In this document: in pieces, positions 19,850 through 29,779 of the stretch
How positions within the stretch are numbered: the stretch's first letter is position 1
Layout of the letters: every line of letters starts with the position of its first letter
The notes under the pieces: model-generated
The model's input: the letters and a program-made list of their open reading frames with translations, nothing else
Database searches by the model: none
What the model was told of the DNA's origin: nothing
Position numbers and translations under genes: made by a program
From: Guadua angustifolia
Taxonomy: Eukaryota; Streptophyta; Magnoliopsida; Poales; Poaceae
Direction: 5' to 3'
DNA length: 64,000 nucleotides
Assembly: GCA_036346375.1 (NCBI GenBank)
Contig: CM070508.1
Coordinates: 19,660,852-19,724,851, forward strand

Positions 19850-22467
19850 GAACTGTCGGACAATACTTAAAAGTGTGCCCTGCCTCCTTACAAACTAAAT
19901 ATTTCTTCACACGACGCCCACTTTCCGTAGCATCCATATCATTCCTTATACGCTTTGTCTATGGTCGCTCTACGCCCTTCAACCTCTACTAACATCCAAA
20001 ACCCACCATGTATTCTTCCATCTCGATGCTTTGTGAACAAACTCGCCACTCGAAAATCGTAAATTTCTGCGTTTCAATTTGCCGTCACCGCTTCTTTATT
20101 GAACGATTGTGATAAAAATATACCCAGATCCATACAGATTGTTGAGAAGGTAGCCATAACGTGTGAGCATGGCCTGTGTAACAGACGAGACTTGTTGCAG
20201 CTGCTGCAGACGCATATTTGCCTATGTAGGATGCATTCATGAGCAACATTTCGTCAGTTCATCCCATGACCGTCTTTCTATTTGCACAGTACCTCAAAAC
20301 GAAGCTCCCTCATGCCCATCTTCAGTGCTATATGCATCTCCCCCTTCTTGCCTTTGTCCTCTATGTATGCAGAAATTATCTCAGAGAATTTCACAGCAGG
20401 ATCATTCATGCGGGCGAACACCCTAGCGTGGCGATCCACAAAGTACTTCGTGATGCTACGAAGAACACCCTTCACTATAGCAACCAAGGGAAGGGGTCTC
20501 AGGCCTCGTATGACCCAATTATAAATCTCAGTCAGGATTGTCGTCATTACCTCATACCTGGCACCATCGGTATTATAAAGCAGAGCCAATTTCTCCCTAG
20601 GGTTGAGCTCTATCCATTCGGAGAAGCATTTCATGGCCCTTCCATTCCTCCAAATCAGGTGCGGAGGGTCTGTGGGTAATTCTTCAAGTGCTACTGGAGC
20701 ATCCCCTATGCTAGGCGCTGACCTCTTCGCTACCTCTATTGTATGTCTTGATGTCAGCTCGTCTAACTTCTTCCATAGTACGTCAAACTTTCTTTGCTGG
20801 TTCTGGTTGCATAGCCTTTTGAAAAGCTTTGTCAGCTCCTTGTTCCTGAACTACTTGTAGAAGTTGGCACCCATGTGTGGCTTGCGCCACCTACTTCGCA
20901 AATTAGGCCATAGATATGTCTCATCTGCACCTTACTGCAACTGCACAATCGCATTCAACAACTCGGGATGCCGATCGTATATGACACACACTCCAGGCAG
21001 CTAATCCATGACGTTGTCTTTCACATTCCTTAGAAACCAGAGCTAGCTATATGTATTTTCACCCTCCATGAATACGAGTGTTATGGAAAGAATCTGATTG
21101 TTGCCATCTACTCCTATGACAGTCAATATCTGGCATTTGTATTTTCTAGTTAGAAATATCCCATCCACTCATAACAACAAACGACAATATCTGAATGCGT
21201 TAATACATACACCGTAAGCAAAGAATGCCCGCTTGAGTACCATCCTCCTAGAGAAGTGCTGCGAAGGCTGCTCACAAATATCGACATAAGTTCCAGGATT
21301 TCTTTTCTTGATCACTTCAAGCATACCTGGTAAATTCTGATAGGAGTCTTTGTGCGTACCAAACCTTGTTTCCAATGCATTCTACTTCGCTCTCCATACC
21401 TTGGCATAGCTTATGCTGTACTGGAACCTCTGCTCTATTGCGAGTATGATAGCACGTGGCTCTAAATCCAGGTTGCCCACAATCTCTCCTTACATTGCAT
21501 TCGCAACAAATCCTAAAGATATGTTTCTATGAGAATACGTAGACTTCGTTAGCATGCATGTGTGTGGGATGACTATAGAATATTTCTAAGTAGTGTCCCA
21601 CTTAAGCTGGTATGTATGGACACACCATAGGCAACTCTCTATTTGGCATCCGACATATACACCCGCTAATCTAACTTTACAACCTTAAAAATTCTATGCA
21701 GTGACACTGCCCATGCTGTCACTGCTTCCTAAACCTCACATTTATTCTTGTAAATTGCACCCTGCCTCACCTCATTTTGATTGGGCTACCATGCGAACTG
21801 TTCGTCATCGTTGACCACTAGCCTATCAAACTGACACTCATCCCACTCCACAGGGAAAGGCTTTTCATTATCTTAGTCATTACTTAAAGCCTCGTAGTCC
21901 TAGCTCTCTGCCTTCATCGCTTGCATCACCGATTCAATATGTTCTCCCTCATCTGTTACACCCATTGGTTCCTAAACCTCTAGCATTGGAACATCAACTC
22001 CTTCGCCTTGCACTCCCTGCTAACCCGAACTAACATCATGCCTTACTAAGCATTCTCCACTTCAGCTGCTCTCCCCAACTTCCTCTAGTTTATCACTAAC
22101 AACCTCCTCCTATGTCGCATGGCTAGCATTGACTTTCTAAAATGCTTGCGCCAATAACACTAATGGCCATCCTTTCTCAGTCACCATTCTTACATACGAG
22201 CTCCACAACTCTGGCCCTTTCAATTCCATTTACTCCCAGTACGTGCAATCCCGTCTCCAGCACCCTACTCTTGCAGCTTCAGATCATGTAATTCATGGTC
22301 TAGCGAGAATATGTGGTACAACTATCTCATAACCGTGCATCATGAATGCTCCCCTGTATGTGACATGTTAGCCATGACACTTGAAAAATGAATTAGTTCC
22401 TCCCCTTGTGCACCCATGTGCGGAACTCTTCGCCGTAGTGTATTTTAAATTGCACTCGTTCATCCAT
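19850..22467 (-). pseudogene. MULE (MuDR-type) transposase
   Basis: Many stops interrupt a recognisable protein. From the ATG at 22467 (MDERVQFKIHYGEEF) it runs through the region at 21169-21375 (YQNLPGMLEVIKKRNPGTY). A MULE catalytic block near 21050-21150 reads DGIFLTRKYKCQILTVIGVD and HPELLNAIVQLQ. The C-terminal block at 20278-20634 includes LYNTDGARYEVMTTILTEIY and VIRGLRPLPLVAIVKGVL. A zinc knuckle follows at about 19858-19897, with CKEAGHTFKYCP visible. The family cuts DNA at long terminal inverted repeats. This copy is dead. Confidence 0.85.
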
Positions 22468-22734
22468 ACCTGTCAAGCATTTTATGAAATTCTTAATACA
22501 TGCACACCTAATTAATCTGATCGATAGATTGTGTATCTAAAAAACTACTAGTATTTTATATAGCTAAGTACTTACAAAGCTAATTATATTGGTCACTAAG
22601 TCGTATATATGCACAACTATTGTTACTCTACATACCTAATTGCTTATAAATCTATTTAATCTGATCGCTAAATCATATTTTAAAATTTTAATTTAAATAA
22701 ACACAAAGTTTACCTACCAAACGATGAAGCCTTT

Positions 22735-22935
22735 CTTCTTCCTCTCCCTCCTCATCTTCCCCCTCCTCCTCCTCCTCCTCCTCCTCTTCCTCCTCCCTCT
22801 TCTTCTTCCCCTTCTCCTCCTCTTCTTTTTCCCCTTCTCCTCCTCCTCCCTCTCTTCTTCCCCTCCCCCTTCTCTTCCCTTCTCCCCCTCTTCTTTCTTT
22901 CCCTCTCTTCTCTTCCTCTCTTTCTTTCTTTGCTC
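22735..22935. repeat. CT-rich low-complexity tract
   Basis: Runs of CTCCTCCTC, TTCTTCCCC and TCTCTTC. The Leu/Pro/Ser-rich plus-strand frame through it is a composition artefact. Confidence 0.9.
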
Positions 22936-22989
22936 TCGGCTCTCTAAAAGTGAGGGCTATGTGGAAGGTGAAATGGCGTCCTGGTCAAG

Positions 22990-23260
22990 GGTCGGCCGCT
23001 AAAAAGCTCTCTGTCGCCAATCCAATTGGCGACAGAGATCCAACCGAACTGGCGACAGACTCTCTGTCATCGTTTCAATTGCTGACAGATTCTCTGCCGC
23101 CGTTTAAAATGGCGATATGACCATTTCAATTGCTGACAGACTCTCTGTTGTCGTTTGAAATAGCGATAGAAATGGCAACACATACGCATATTTGCAATTT
23201 TTGAAATAGGCATATTATTTCTGTAATTTTTATTAAAAAATTATTATTTAAAAAATATTC
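22990..23260. repeat. Right terminal inverted repeat and subterminal motifs of the MULE
   Basis: Six or more copies of CTCTGTCGCCA/TGGCGACAGA-type words in alternating orientation, then the inverted copy of the left end. Confidence 0.75.
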
Positions 23261-23649
23261 CTTGTCTTGTTCTCTCCTTTTAACATCTTTCCTGGAAACT
23301 ACGACTTGTGAATTTTTAGAAATACCTTCTTATTTCCTTGGGAAGAAATGCACAACACTATGGTACCAGCTCTAGTTTTATGCAAAAAAGAACGTCAAAT
23401 ATTTTTATGCAAAACGAACACATATACCGTGTCGTTGTACTATGGTGCATCTTCCATGTGCGGTTTCCATAGGCGATCTCATGTCAACACGCAATTAAAT
23501 TTCTAACGATAGCGTGATTACTAGTCAATAATCAAACAGGAGAAGGTAAGTTGAAAATTCAGACTTTTCTGAAAAAAGGAACTGAAAATTCAGACTATTC
23601 TTTTTCGTTTGACATTAAAAATTTAGACTTTTTTTTCACAAACTCGCAA
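23261..23649. other. No gene seen
   Basis: AT-rich spacer between the MULE and a LINE scrap; nothing supported. Confidence 0.5.
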
Positions 23650-23890
23650 AAGGCTTGCGCGTACTGCATCAAGTGCCAAGCAGATTAAACCAGACCTCGC
23701 GACTTGCTGAGCAGCCCACAAAGATATGGTCTGCTGTCTCTTGCTCCTGCACGCAGAATGGTCATGCACCAGGATTAGGAAGGCTCTAGCGTTGCTTTGT
23801 ACCTGGGAAGAAGGTAAGTCCAAGGAAGAATGCTTTGTATGCATTGGATGTATTGTATTGAAGTGTGGCACTCCACCTGCAAATAATTTG
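23650..23890 (-). pseudogene. LINE (L1-type) 3' fragment with zf-RVT-like domain
   Basis: The minus strand reads YNTSNAYKAFFLGLTFFPGT, then after frame damage FCVQEQETADHIFVGC and SASREVWFNLL. That is the Cys/His-bearing zf-RVT segment that follows reverse transcriptase in plant L1-like LINEs. The rest of the element is absent, as expected for a 5'-truncated or eroded insertion. No poly(A) tail or target duplication was identified. Confidence 0.65.
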
Positions 23891-24518
23891 ATCTTCCGTT
23901 CCCTGATGCAGATGCACACTTTGTGTCAGGTCCCATATAGTTTAGACTAATCGTTGTCTTTTCTCTCTGGCTAGTTCAATAGTTTATCAAGATTTCAAGT
24001 TTGGTCTTGCTGCTGAATCAAAGCTTCATTAATATATTGTGCCAAAAACTACTTAATTTTGACTTGGCCAGTATAATTTCCCTCTTGGACGCGTCAAGGT
24101 TAAGGATCTTCTGATTACCATGCTTAGCAAATTAATTTCGTAATCAACATGTTCAGCGACCAATATGGATGTTATGATACTTGAGTTTGTTGGGCCAAAT
24201 CAATGTCTTTTTTTATGAAAACTCCAAAATTTGCACATGTCTTGACATGTTCTTAATTGTACCCAGTTGCTATGTTGTAGAGCAAGGGTCGTTATACATC
24301 AAACAGCGTAGGAATGCATGCGTTGCTTTAGACTTCAGAGTCCTAATTTTCTTCTACGAGCCTCGATCGACGCCGCTTACAATCTTCCCCCAAGCCAGGC
24401 CTTTCTACTCTTATATTGGTCTTGAATCCCTTTAAATGCTGACTTAGCCTTATATTGGTGGCATTTAGGCTACACATCAGCCTAGGGTGAAACGCCGGCA
24501 AATATCGGACTTGCAATG
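23891..24518. other. No gene seen
   Basis: Low-complexity-free intergenic sequence with no convincing reading frame, ending at the TAT target copy of CACTA-1. Confidence 0.5.
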
Positions 24519-24539
24519 TATCACTACTGCACAACAAGT

Positions 24540-24895
24540 CATCACAGACGGTTCATAAACCACATCACAGATGGTTTTGTGAACCGTCTGTATACAAGTG
24601 TCAGTAATGACAAAGAGTTATTGCAGACGATTTTCGAACCGTTTGTGAAAAAACTCATCACAAACGGTTCCAAATTAGAACCGTCTATAATGTGGTATCA
24701 TCTCAGACGGTTCCACTTAGGAATCATCTGTGATGATGGGATTATCCCAGATGGTTCTAACGAAGAACCGTTTGTGAAGAGGCACAAATCACAGACGGTT
24801 CCAATTTGAAACCGTATGTGATGATGCCCTCATCACAGACGATGCTGCAGTGGAACCGTCTGTGATTTGTGCCTCTTCACAAACAGCTGTAATGT
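24540..24895. repeat. Left subterminal repeats of CACTA-1
   Basis: About ten copies of a 10-14-bp word based on CACAGACGGTT and its complement AACCGTCTGTG, roughly every 30 bp. In CACTA elements such arrays bind the TNPA-type protein. Confidence 0.85.
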
Positions 24896-24899
24896 TGAT

Positions 24900-25425
24900 T
24901 TTCTATTTTTTTTATAAAATTTTAATTTATTGGCTAGTCTCAGAAATTGCTAGCTATGCCTTCTAAAACAAAAGACAGTACACAACATGACCAGCATATT
25001 ATTATGACATAAATTTAAAAAATATACTCCAATCACATGTTACACAACATATAACGCATCCATTTCATAAATCAATTTAAATCGCACATTATAACATTTG
25101 TATATCGCGTCCATTTTAGAAATCAACTCACATATGTACTAACCAATTGGATTCAAAAGTACAAATGACAAATTATAGCACAATGTTCACAAATTAATCT
25201 GAATGTACGGTAAGTAACAAATTCACAACTCATGATCCGTTGAGCCCTGAGTAGCATCTGCCCGATGGATTTAAGACCTCACGCAGTAAGAAAGCACAGA
25301 GATGTCCTTGAATAGCTAGCAAGTCAGCCTGTTCCAACGCAGATTCAGCGCATTGCTAAATCTGTCGATGAGAAGAGTAAAGTCTCGCGTGTATATAAAT
25401 TAATAAGTGAAGACAATTGTTGTAA
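24900..25425. other. Untranslated left-side interior of CACTA-1
   Basis: AT-rich sequence between the subterminal repeats and the Ulp1-like remnant. Nothing coding is supported. Confidence 0.5.
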
Positions 25426-26120
25426 GATTGACAGACCTGTATGACATTGGTCTGCTGGGAACCAACGAGGAGTGCCATGTTATGGAAAACATAGAATCCA
25501 CATAGGTTAGTGCTCTTTGGTTGTTGGTGGCACTGCCAAAATATAATAGGTTAATTAGTTCCGAAGGTATTATTATGGAGTGTACAGGATTATTGCGTAC
25601 TATCGGATACCAAAAACTTAAAAGTATGCATTAGAGTGGCTGGCCCTTCTTGTGTGGCCCTCCCCTTGATTTGTAGACACTGAATGACGTGTCGAGAAAA
25701 TCTTTGATATGCTTCAAATCGTGGGTGCCTCCCTTTTTGGAAACAAGTAAATTACCCGGTTCTGTCTCGGTATAATTAAAAGTAGAACCTAGTGATTCCT
25801 ATATAGGTATGTCGTCATGGTCACTGAACCTAACTTCGAGGTGAGACATATAGTAGAAATCAATGAGTATAGCATCCGGACGAAGCACTTACCCCGGGTT
25901 ATAGGGTAAAATATGAATTTTTTGTCCAAATGAGCCAGCATTACTTTTTTCGTGTACTCGTGGATGACTTGTTTATTTTCGTCCATGGTTTGCTTGGACA
26001 CCATGTGTGGGTCGACGAAACCCACTGGTTGTTCTCTTACTATTGCTTCCAGGATCATGTATCTACATATACAAAATCAAGGATAATATATATATATATA
26101 TATATGACATTTACCGGTGC
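25426..26120 (-). pseudogene. Ulp1-like cysteine peptidase (C48) remnant carried by CACTA-1
   Basis: The minus strand at 25789-26058 reads QPVGFVDPHMVSKQTM and KKVMLAHLDKKFIFYP. After a degenerate gap come KSRGGPHKKG near 25650-25700 and CHQQPKSTNLCGFYVF with HNMALLVG near 25460-25535. The Gln-x-Cys-Gly layout resembles the catalytic end of Ulp1/SENP-type peptidases, with the Cys codon at about 25500-25502. The family removes SUMO from proteins. Plant DNA transposons are known to carry such domains. Frame breaks leave it unlikely to be active. A homologous remnant lies on the plus strand at 38243-38950. Confidence 0.7.
26088..26106. repeat. (AT)n microsatellite
   Basis: About nine AT dinucleotides. 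Confidence 0.95.
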
Positions 26121-26129
26121 GTTAGAAAT

Positions 26130-28201
26130 GTAGACGGTGATTGCACACACTTACATTGTCCAGCATCTTATGAGTGAGGCGTCGAGTGCTTTGAGGTTAT
26201 ATAGATCGAATAAGTCGGTGAAGCCGACCACGAAGACGCCATATAAAGACCGGTGTAAGAAATACTCCTCCTTGAAGCTCACCGAGATAGTCGATGTCCG
26301 TTGTGCCATTGGCTTGTTGGCTTGTTGCTGTACCATTCTTGCAATCTAATGCAAGTTAATGAAAGCGTCTTCTTGCACTCATTCGGTATGAATGGTTGCC
26401 CCAGTTCGAATTGCTACACCAATGGAAAAAACAGAAAGTCACAGGCTAACGTGGTCTATTTCGATTTGCCTTTGTCTCCGCCTCCCCTTCTACCAAACTT
26501 CGTCTTCACAGGAGACGACTAGGCTCTTATTGTAGTAACGGTCTGCATGGGACAGGACACGGTAGCCGATTTGGCAGGCTACTTGTAGCTTCGGTGCTAC
26601 TAGGCGGGTGTCGAAGGAGGTGTCCTTCTTGACCGACTAGATGAATGTGCCGATGGTATCCCCTAGTGTGACGATCTCGTCGTTTAGGGGCATGTCCAGC
26701 GTGACGGCCTTGAAAATTTCATGTACACCGTCGACATGGACCTTCGCGTGGCCCAGCTCTACAGTACGACCGTGCACTAATGCCCCTACACCGAATACAT
26801 ACGCTTATCCCCAAGCAGCCTGCAGGAGAATAGAGCCATTGGCAAGCTTCACTTATAGATTGCATGGCGTGACCACCTACATAAGGGTACATAAGTAATT
26901 AGCTAATACGTCCAACATTAAAGTCTATATAAGGAGCATTGTAGACGTGTACCCGGGTGTCATTAGGAAGAAATCTGACTTTATCCACGTCCATCTCAAG
27001 GCGGACGCGCAGCTGCTCCGACGGTTGGTTGGGCTGAACTGCGCCTGTGCTTCTTGGACTTACACGTTCCGTGCCTGCCTCTCCTCAACCACCCTTTGCT
27101 CCATCCTTTCCTCGAGACTTCGTAGCTAACTATCGAACTGTGCTCTAAGCCTTTCCTCAACCCTTTCCTCAATCAGGGCTACTAGCTGTTCCTCACGCTC
27201 GGCTTTACTTCTCTTCCTACTCCTGTACGTGGCCGAGTCTTGTGGGAATCCCAATTTCCAGGGAACAAAAACACCTAGACCTTAGGTGCGACCTGGGTGC
27301 TCCTTGTTTCCTAAGGCCGTAGAGAGTATGTCTTTCTCTTTGTTCGAAGTGAAAGAGCCCTGAGAAGATTCCATGCTTAACGATATTAGGCGTTGGGACA
27401 CTTCCTCATCAACCGGGTTTACAAAGGACACGCTGCCCAAAGAAGTGTGACATGACCTCACTCTTACCCAATTTTGGGCATGCGAGTCCACGATCGAGGC
27501 AAATGGTAGCGCGACCTTATAGACAGCCTCGTTGTCCTCCCTCATTCATTGCGCCATCTTACCCGCGTACCCAGTTGAGCCGAGTCTATGTGGGTGTGTG
27601 TTTCTTGACTGGGTGGTCTTGTGAGCTGGGCTTTGAAGCATGAACTCTACCGTCGTTTTCAACTCAACAAATTATCCTCAAACCTCTTTAGAGATGAACC
27701 CGTACTTCTGGAATGGAGTCATTTCCTTATTGACGTAATTAACAACGAGGACGCTCTTAAAGTTCTTCCACACCTTTCCCGCCACTACAACATGTACCGT
27801 CGTAGTGCAGGCATGGCGTCTTGTGGAAGCCCGAAAGACGCAAATATTTCTGTCACCAGGTTATCGTGCTCGTCATCTGTTAGTGTCTTCCATAATGGAT
27901 AGGTGATAGGGACCCTTTCATGCCCAACGATCCTGCATAGGGTCTAGAAAGCTGCCGCAGCCTTTGGAAGCGCAGTAGGGGCCCCATCACGCGGATCGAT
28001 CACCGTGATGGTGTATCGGCTTTGATGCCTTTTACTAAACCCTCTTGTACCGCGCCTGTTTCCTTCTACGTTGGGCGCGTCATCAAATCCATTCAGAAGC
28101 GAGGATTGAGGGGACACCTTCTTGTATGATGCAAGGTTAAGAGTAGGTAAGTTAAGAGAAGCAAATGTAAAAGAAGGTAAGTTAAGAGTTATTTTGCACA
28201 T
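26130..28201 (-). pseudogene. CACTA ORF2, Transposase_24-like (Ptta/En/Spm) remnant
   Basis: Minus-strand pieces include ITVIDPRDGAPTALPKAAAAF at the upstream end (near 27944-28020). Next comes WKTLTDDE with FASFGLPQDAMPALRR, read near 27800-27900, then the 27282-27545 segment with FASIVDSHAQNWVRVRSC and VSFVNPVDEEVSQRL. The layout matches the second protein of plant CACTA elements, thought to bind subterminal repeats. Stops and frameshifts are frequent. A second copy of the same region is on the plus strand at about 57030-59110. The segment at 26240-26340 leads toward the Ulp1-like part. Confidence 0.65.
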
Positions 28202-28910
28202 GCAAGGTTAAGAGAATCAACATTGCTTGCAACACCAATTGGGCAAATATGAAGATTTAATAGGAAGATGTGAATTTGTTTGTGGTGCTCTCAGAAATCG
28301 GGCAAATGTGAAGATTTTTGAATCTTAATTCACAATCACAAATGGTATTATGTTTTAATGGTAGATTTGCCGATGCATAAAATTAATTTTATGTCATTCA
28401 TACAATGAATCATGTCTTTTATCATAAATTGAATGAAGATTGTATTATATTGCTCTCAGATAAGGGTTGGTTGAAGATTTTAAACCTTCAAGCTTAATCA
28501 CGAATGGGCTAACAATTAATTCAGTAAATAAGGTCTTGAACCCTTACCACCTTAATATTCAGATTAAGCACTTGCTAACTGAATCAACAATAAACTACCA
28601 GTTCAGCATTTTAACAAGATGATTCTAAAGCAGTACAACAGCACTAAAACTGATCCACTCAATCTGGCTTTAAAGCACACTAGTAACAGTTAAGATAACA
28701 AAATGTATTTAGCTAAGCATCTAAATATCACATGTACTGATATAACAATCTTAATCTGTGTATGGATCAGAAATTAAACCAGAATGATGTGACTGATAAT
28801 ACAATCAAGATTAAACCAGCAGGTAGTATATATAATGAAGTGCTGACAGAAAGGTAATAACAGTTAAGAACAAGCTATTAGCCAGATATAATCTAATCAG
28901 CGTTTAAGCC
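28202..28910. other. Non-coding interior of CACTA-1
   Basis: AT-rich sequence with repeated AAGGTTAAGAG words at 28127-28215. No gene seen. Confidence 0.5.
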
Positions 28911-28989
28911 TATGGTTCAAGGCCTAGTTCACAAAAATAAATGTTCTAGTCATCACAATACCCATTATCATCATCGAGCAACACAACAA

Positions 28990-29255
28990 AAAAAATGGAG
29001 ACCAAAAAGCAGGGAGGGCACGGGGAAGGGAGGAGGGCACCACCGAGGGAGAGGGGAGACACCACCGAGGGGGAGGGCGCGGCTAGTAGTCGTCGCCAAG
29101 GGGTGAATTAAGGCGCCGCCAAGGGAGGAGAACACGACCAAGGGAGGAGGGCATCATCGAGCTAGGGCGAGGGCGCGGCCGAGGGGGGAGGGCGCCGCCA
29201 AGGGGGGAGGGCATGCCCGAAGGGGGAGGGTGCTGCCGAGGGAGAGGGCTTGCAA
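28990..29255. repeat. G-rich minisatellite
   Basis: Imperfect units of about 20-28 bp built on GCCGCCAAGGGAGGAGGGC and CACCGAGGGAGAGGG. It is purine-biased on the plus strand. Frames through it are repetitive and not credible as proteins. Confidence 0.8.
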
Positions 29256-29334
29256 TAGCTAGGGTTGCAATAAACTAAGTGTGCACAGGACTTGGTGAAT
29301 GCCAAGTACGGGACTTAATGAATGGCACGGGAAG

Positions 29335-29515
29335 ACCATCCCAAACGGTACTGGGATTGAACCATCTAGGATAAAGTCACCCTAGACGGTTCGAGCCCAG
29401 AACCGTCTGGGGTGACTTTATCCCAGACGGTTCAATCCTAGAACCTTCTAGGATGGGATAAAGTTATCCTAGATGGTTCAAGCCCAGAACTATCTAGGAT
29501 GAGCCATTTTATTAT
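29335..29515. repeat. Internal CACTA-like subterminal repeats of a second type
   Basis: Six or so copies of CCTAGACGGTT/AACCGTCTGGG in alternating orientation. The core differs from the CACAGACGG type at the CACTA-1 ends, which suggests an internalised end of another CACTA family. No CACTA/TAGTG terminus is seen beside them. Confidence 0.65.
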
Positions 29516-29779
29516 TTTTTATCGTACAAACATATATGTCATGTATTAAAATTAATCATAATACATACATCTCATTTAGCATAATATACATACACCTGAT
29601 TAATTTTAATCAATACATCTCAGTAATTATAATTAATGCACATCTCATTAATTATAATACAGGAATACTTGGTATATACATGAAGACCTCATGACAACTC
29701 CACTTGCTTATTCTTTTGTACAAAAATTAGCCCTTCGCGATGATCAACACGTGTGTAGGTAGCTTCCTCAGGTTGGTTT

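Larger units (their letters stand above)
19374..23260 (-). mobile_element. Degenerate Mutator-like element (MULE)
   Basis: The ends form long inverted repeats of at least 100 bp: left GAATTCTTTTTAAAATAATA and onward, right ending TTATTTAAAAAATATTC. Both include AATAATATGCCTATTT and a GTCGCCATTTC block. Between them the minus strand encodes a decayed MuDR-type transposase. A 9-bp target duplication is not visible (AGATGGCCT on the left, CTTGTCTTG on the right), perhaps because the left end directly joins a Harbinger-like element. Subterminal copies of a GCGACAGAG/CAATTGGCG motif occur at both ends. Confidence 0.75.

Noticed and set aside
22724..23002. Leu/Pro-rich plus-strand frame resembling a membrane protein
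   Set aside because: It is a translation of a CT-rich low-complexity tract inside the MULE.
24540..24895. Regularly spaced repeats as a possible CRISPR-like array
   Set aside because: Units alternate orientation, spacing varies and they are bounded by a CACTA terminus; they are transposon subterminal repeats in a plant genome.
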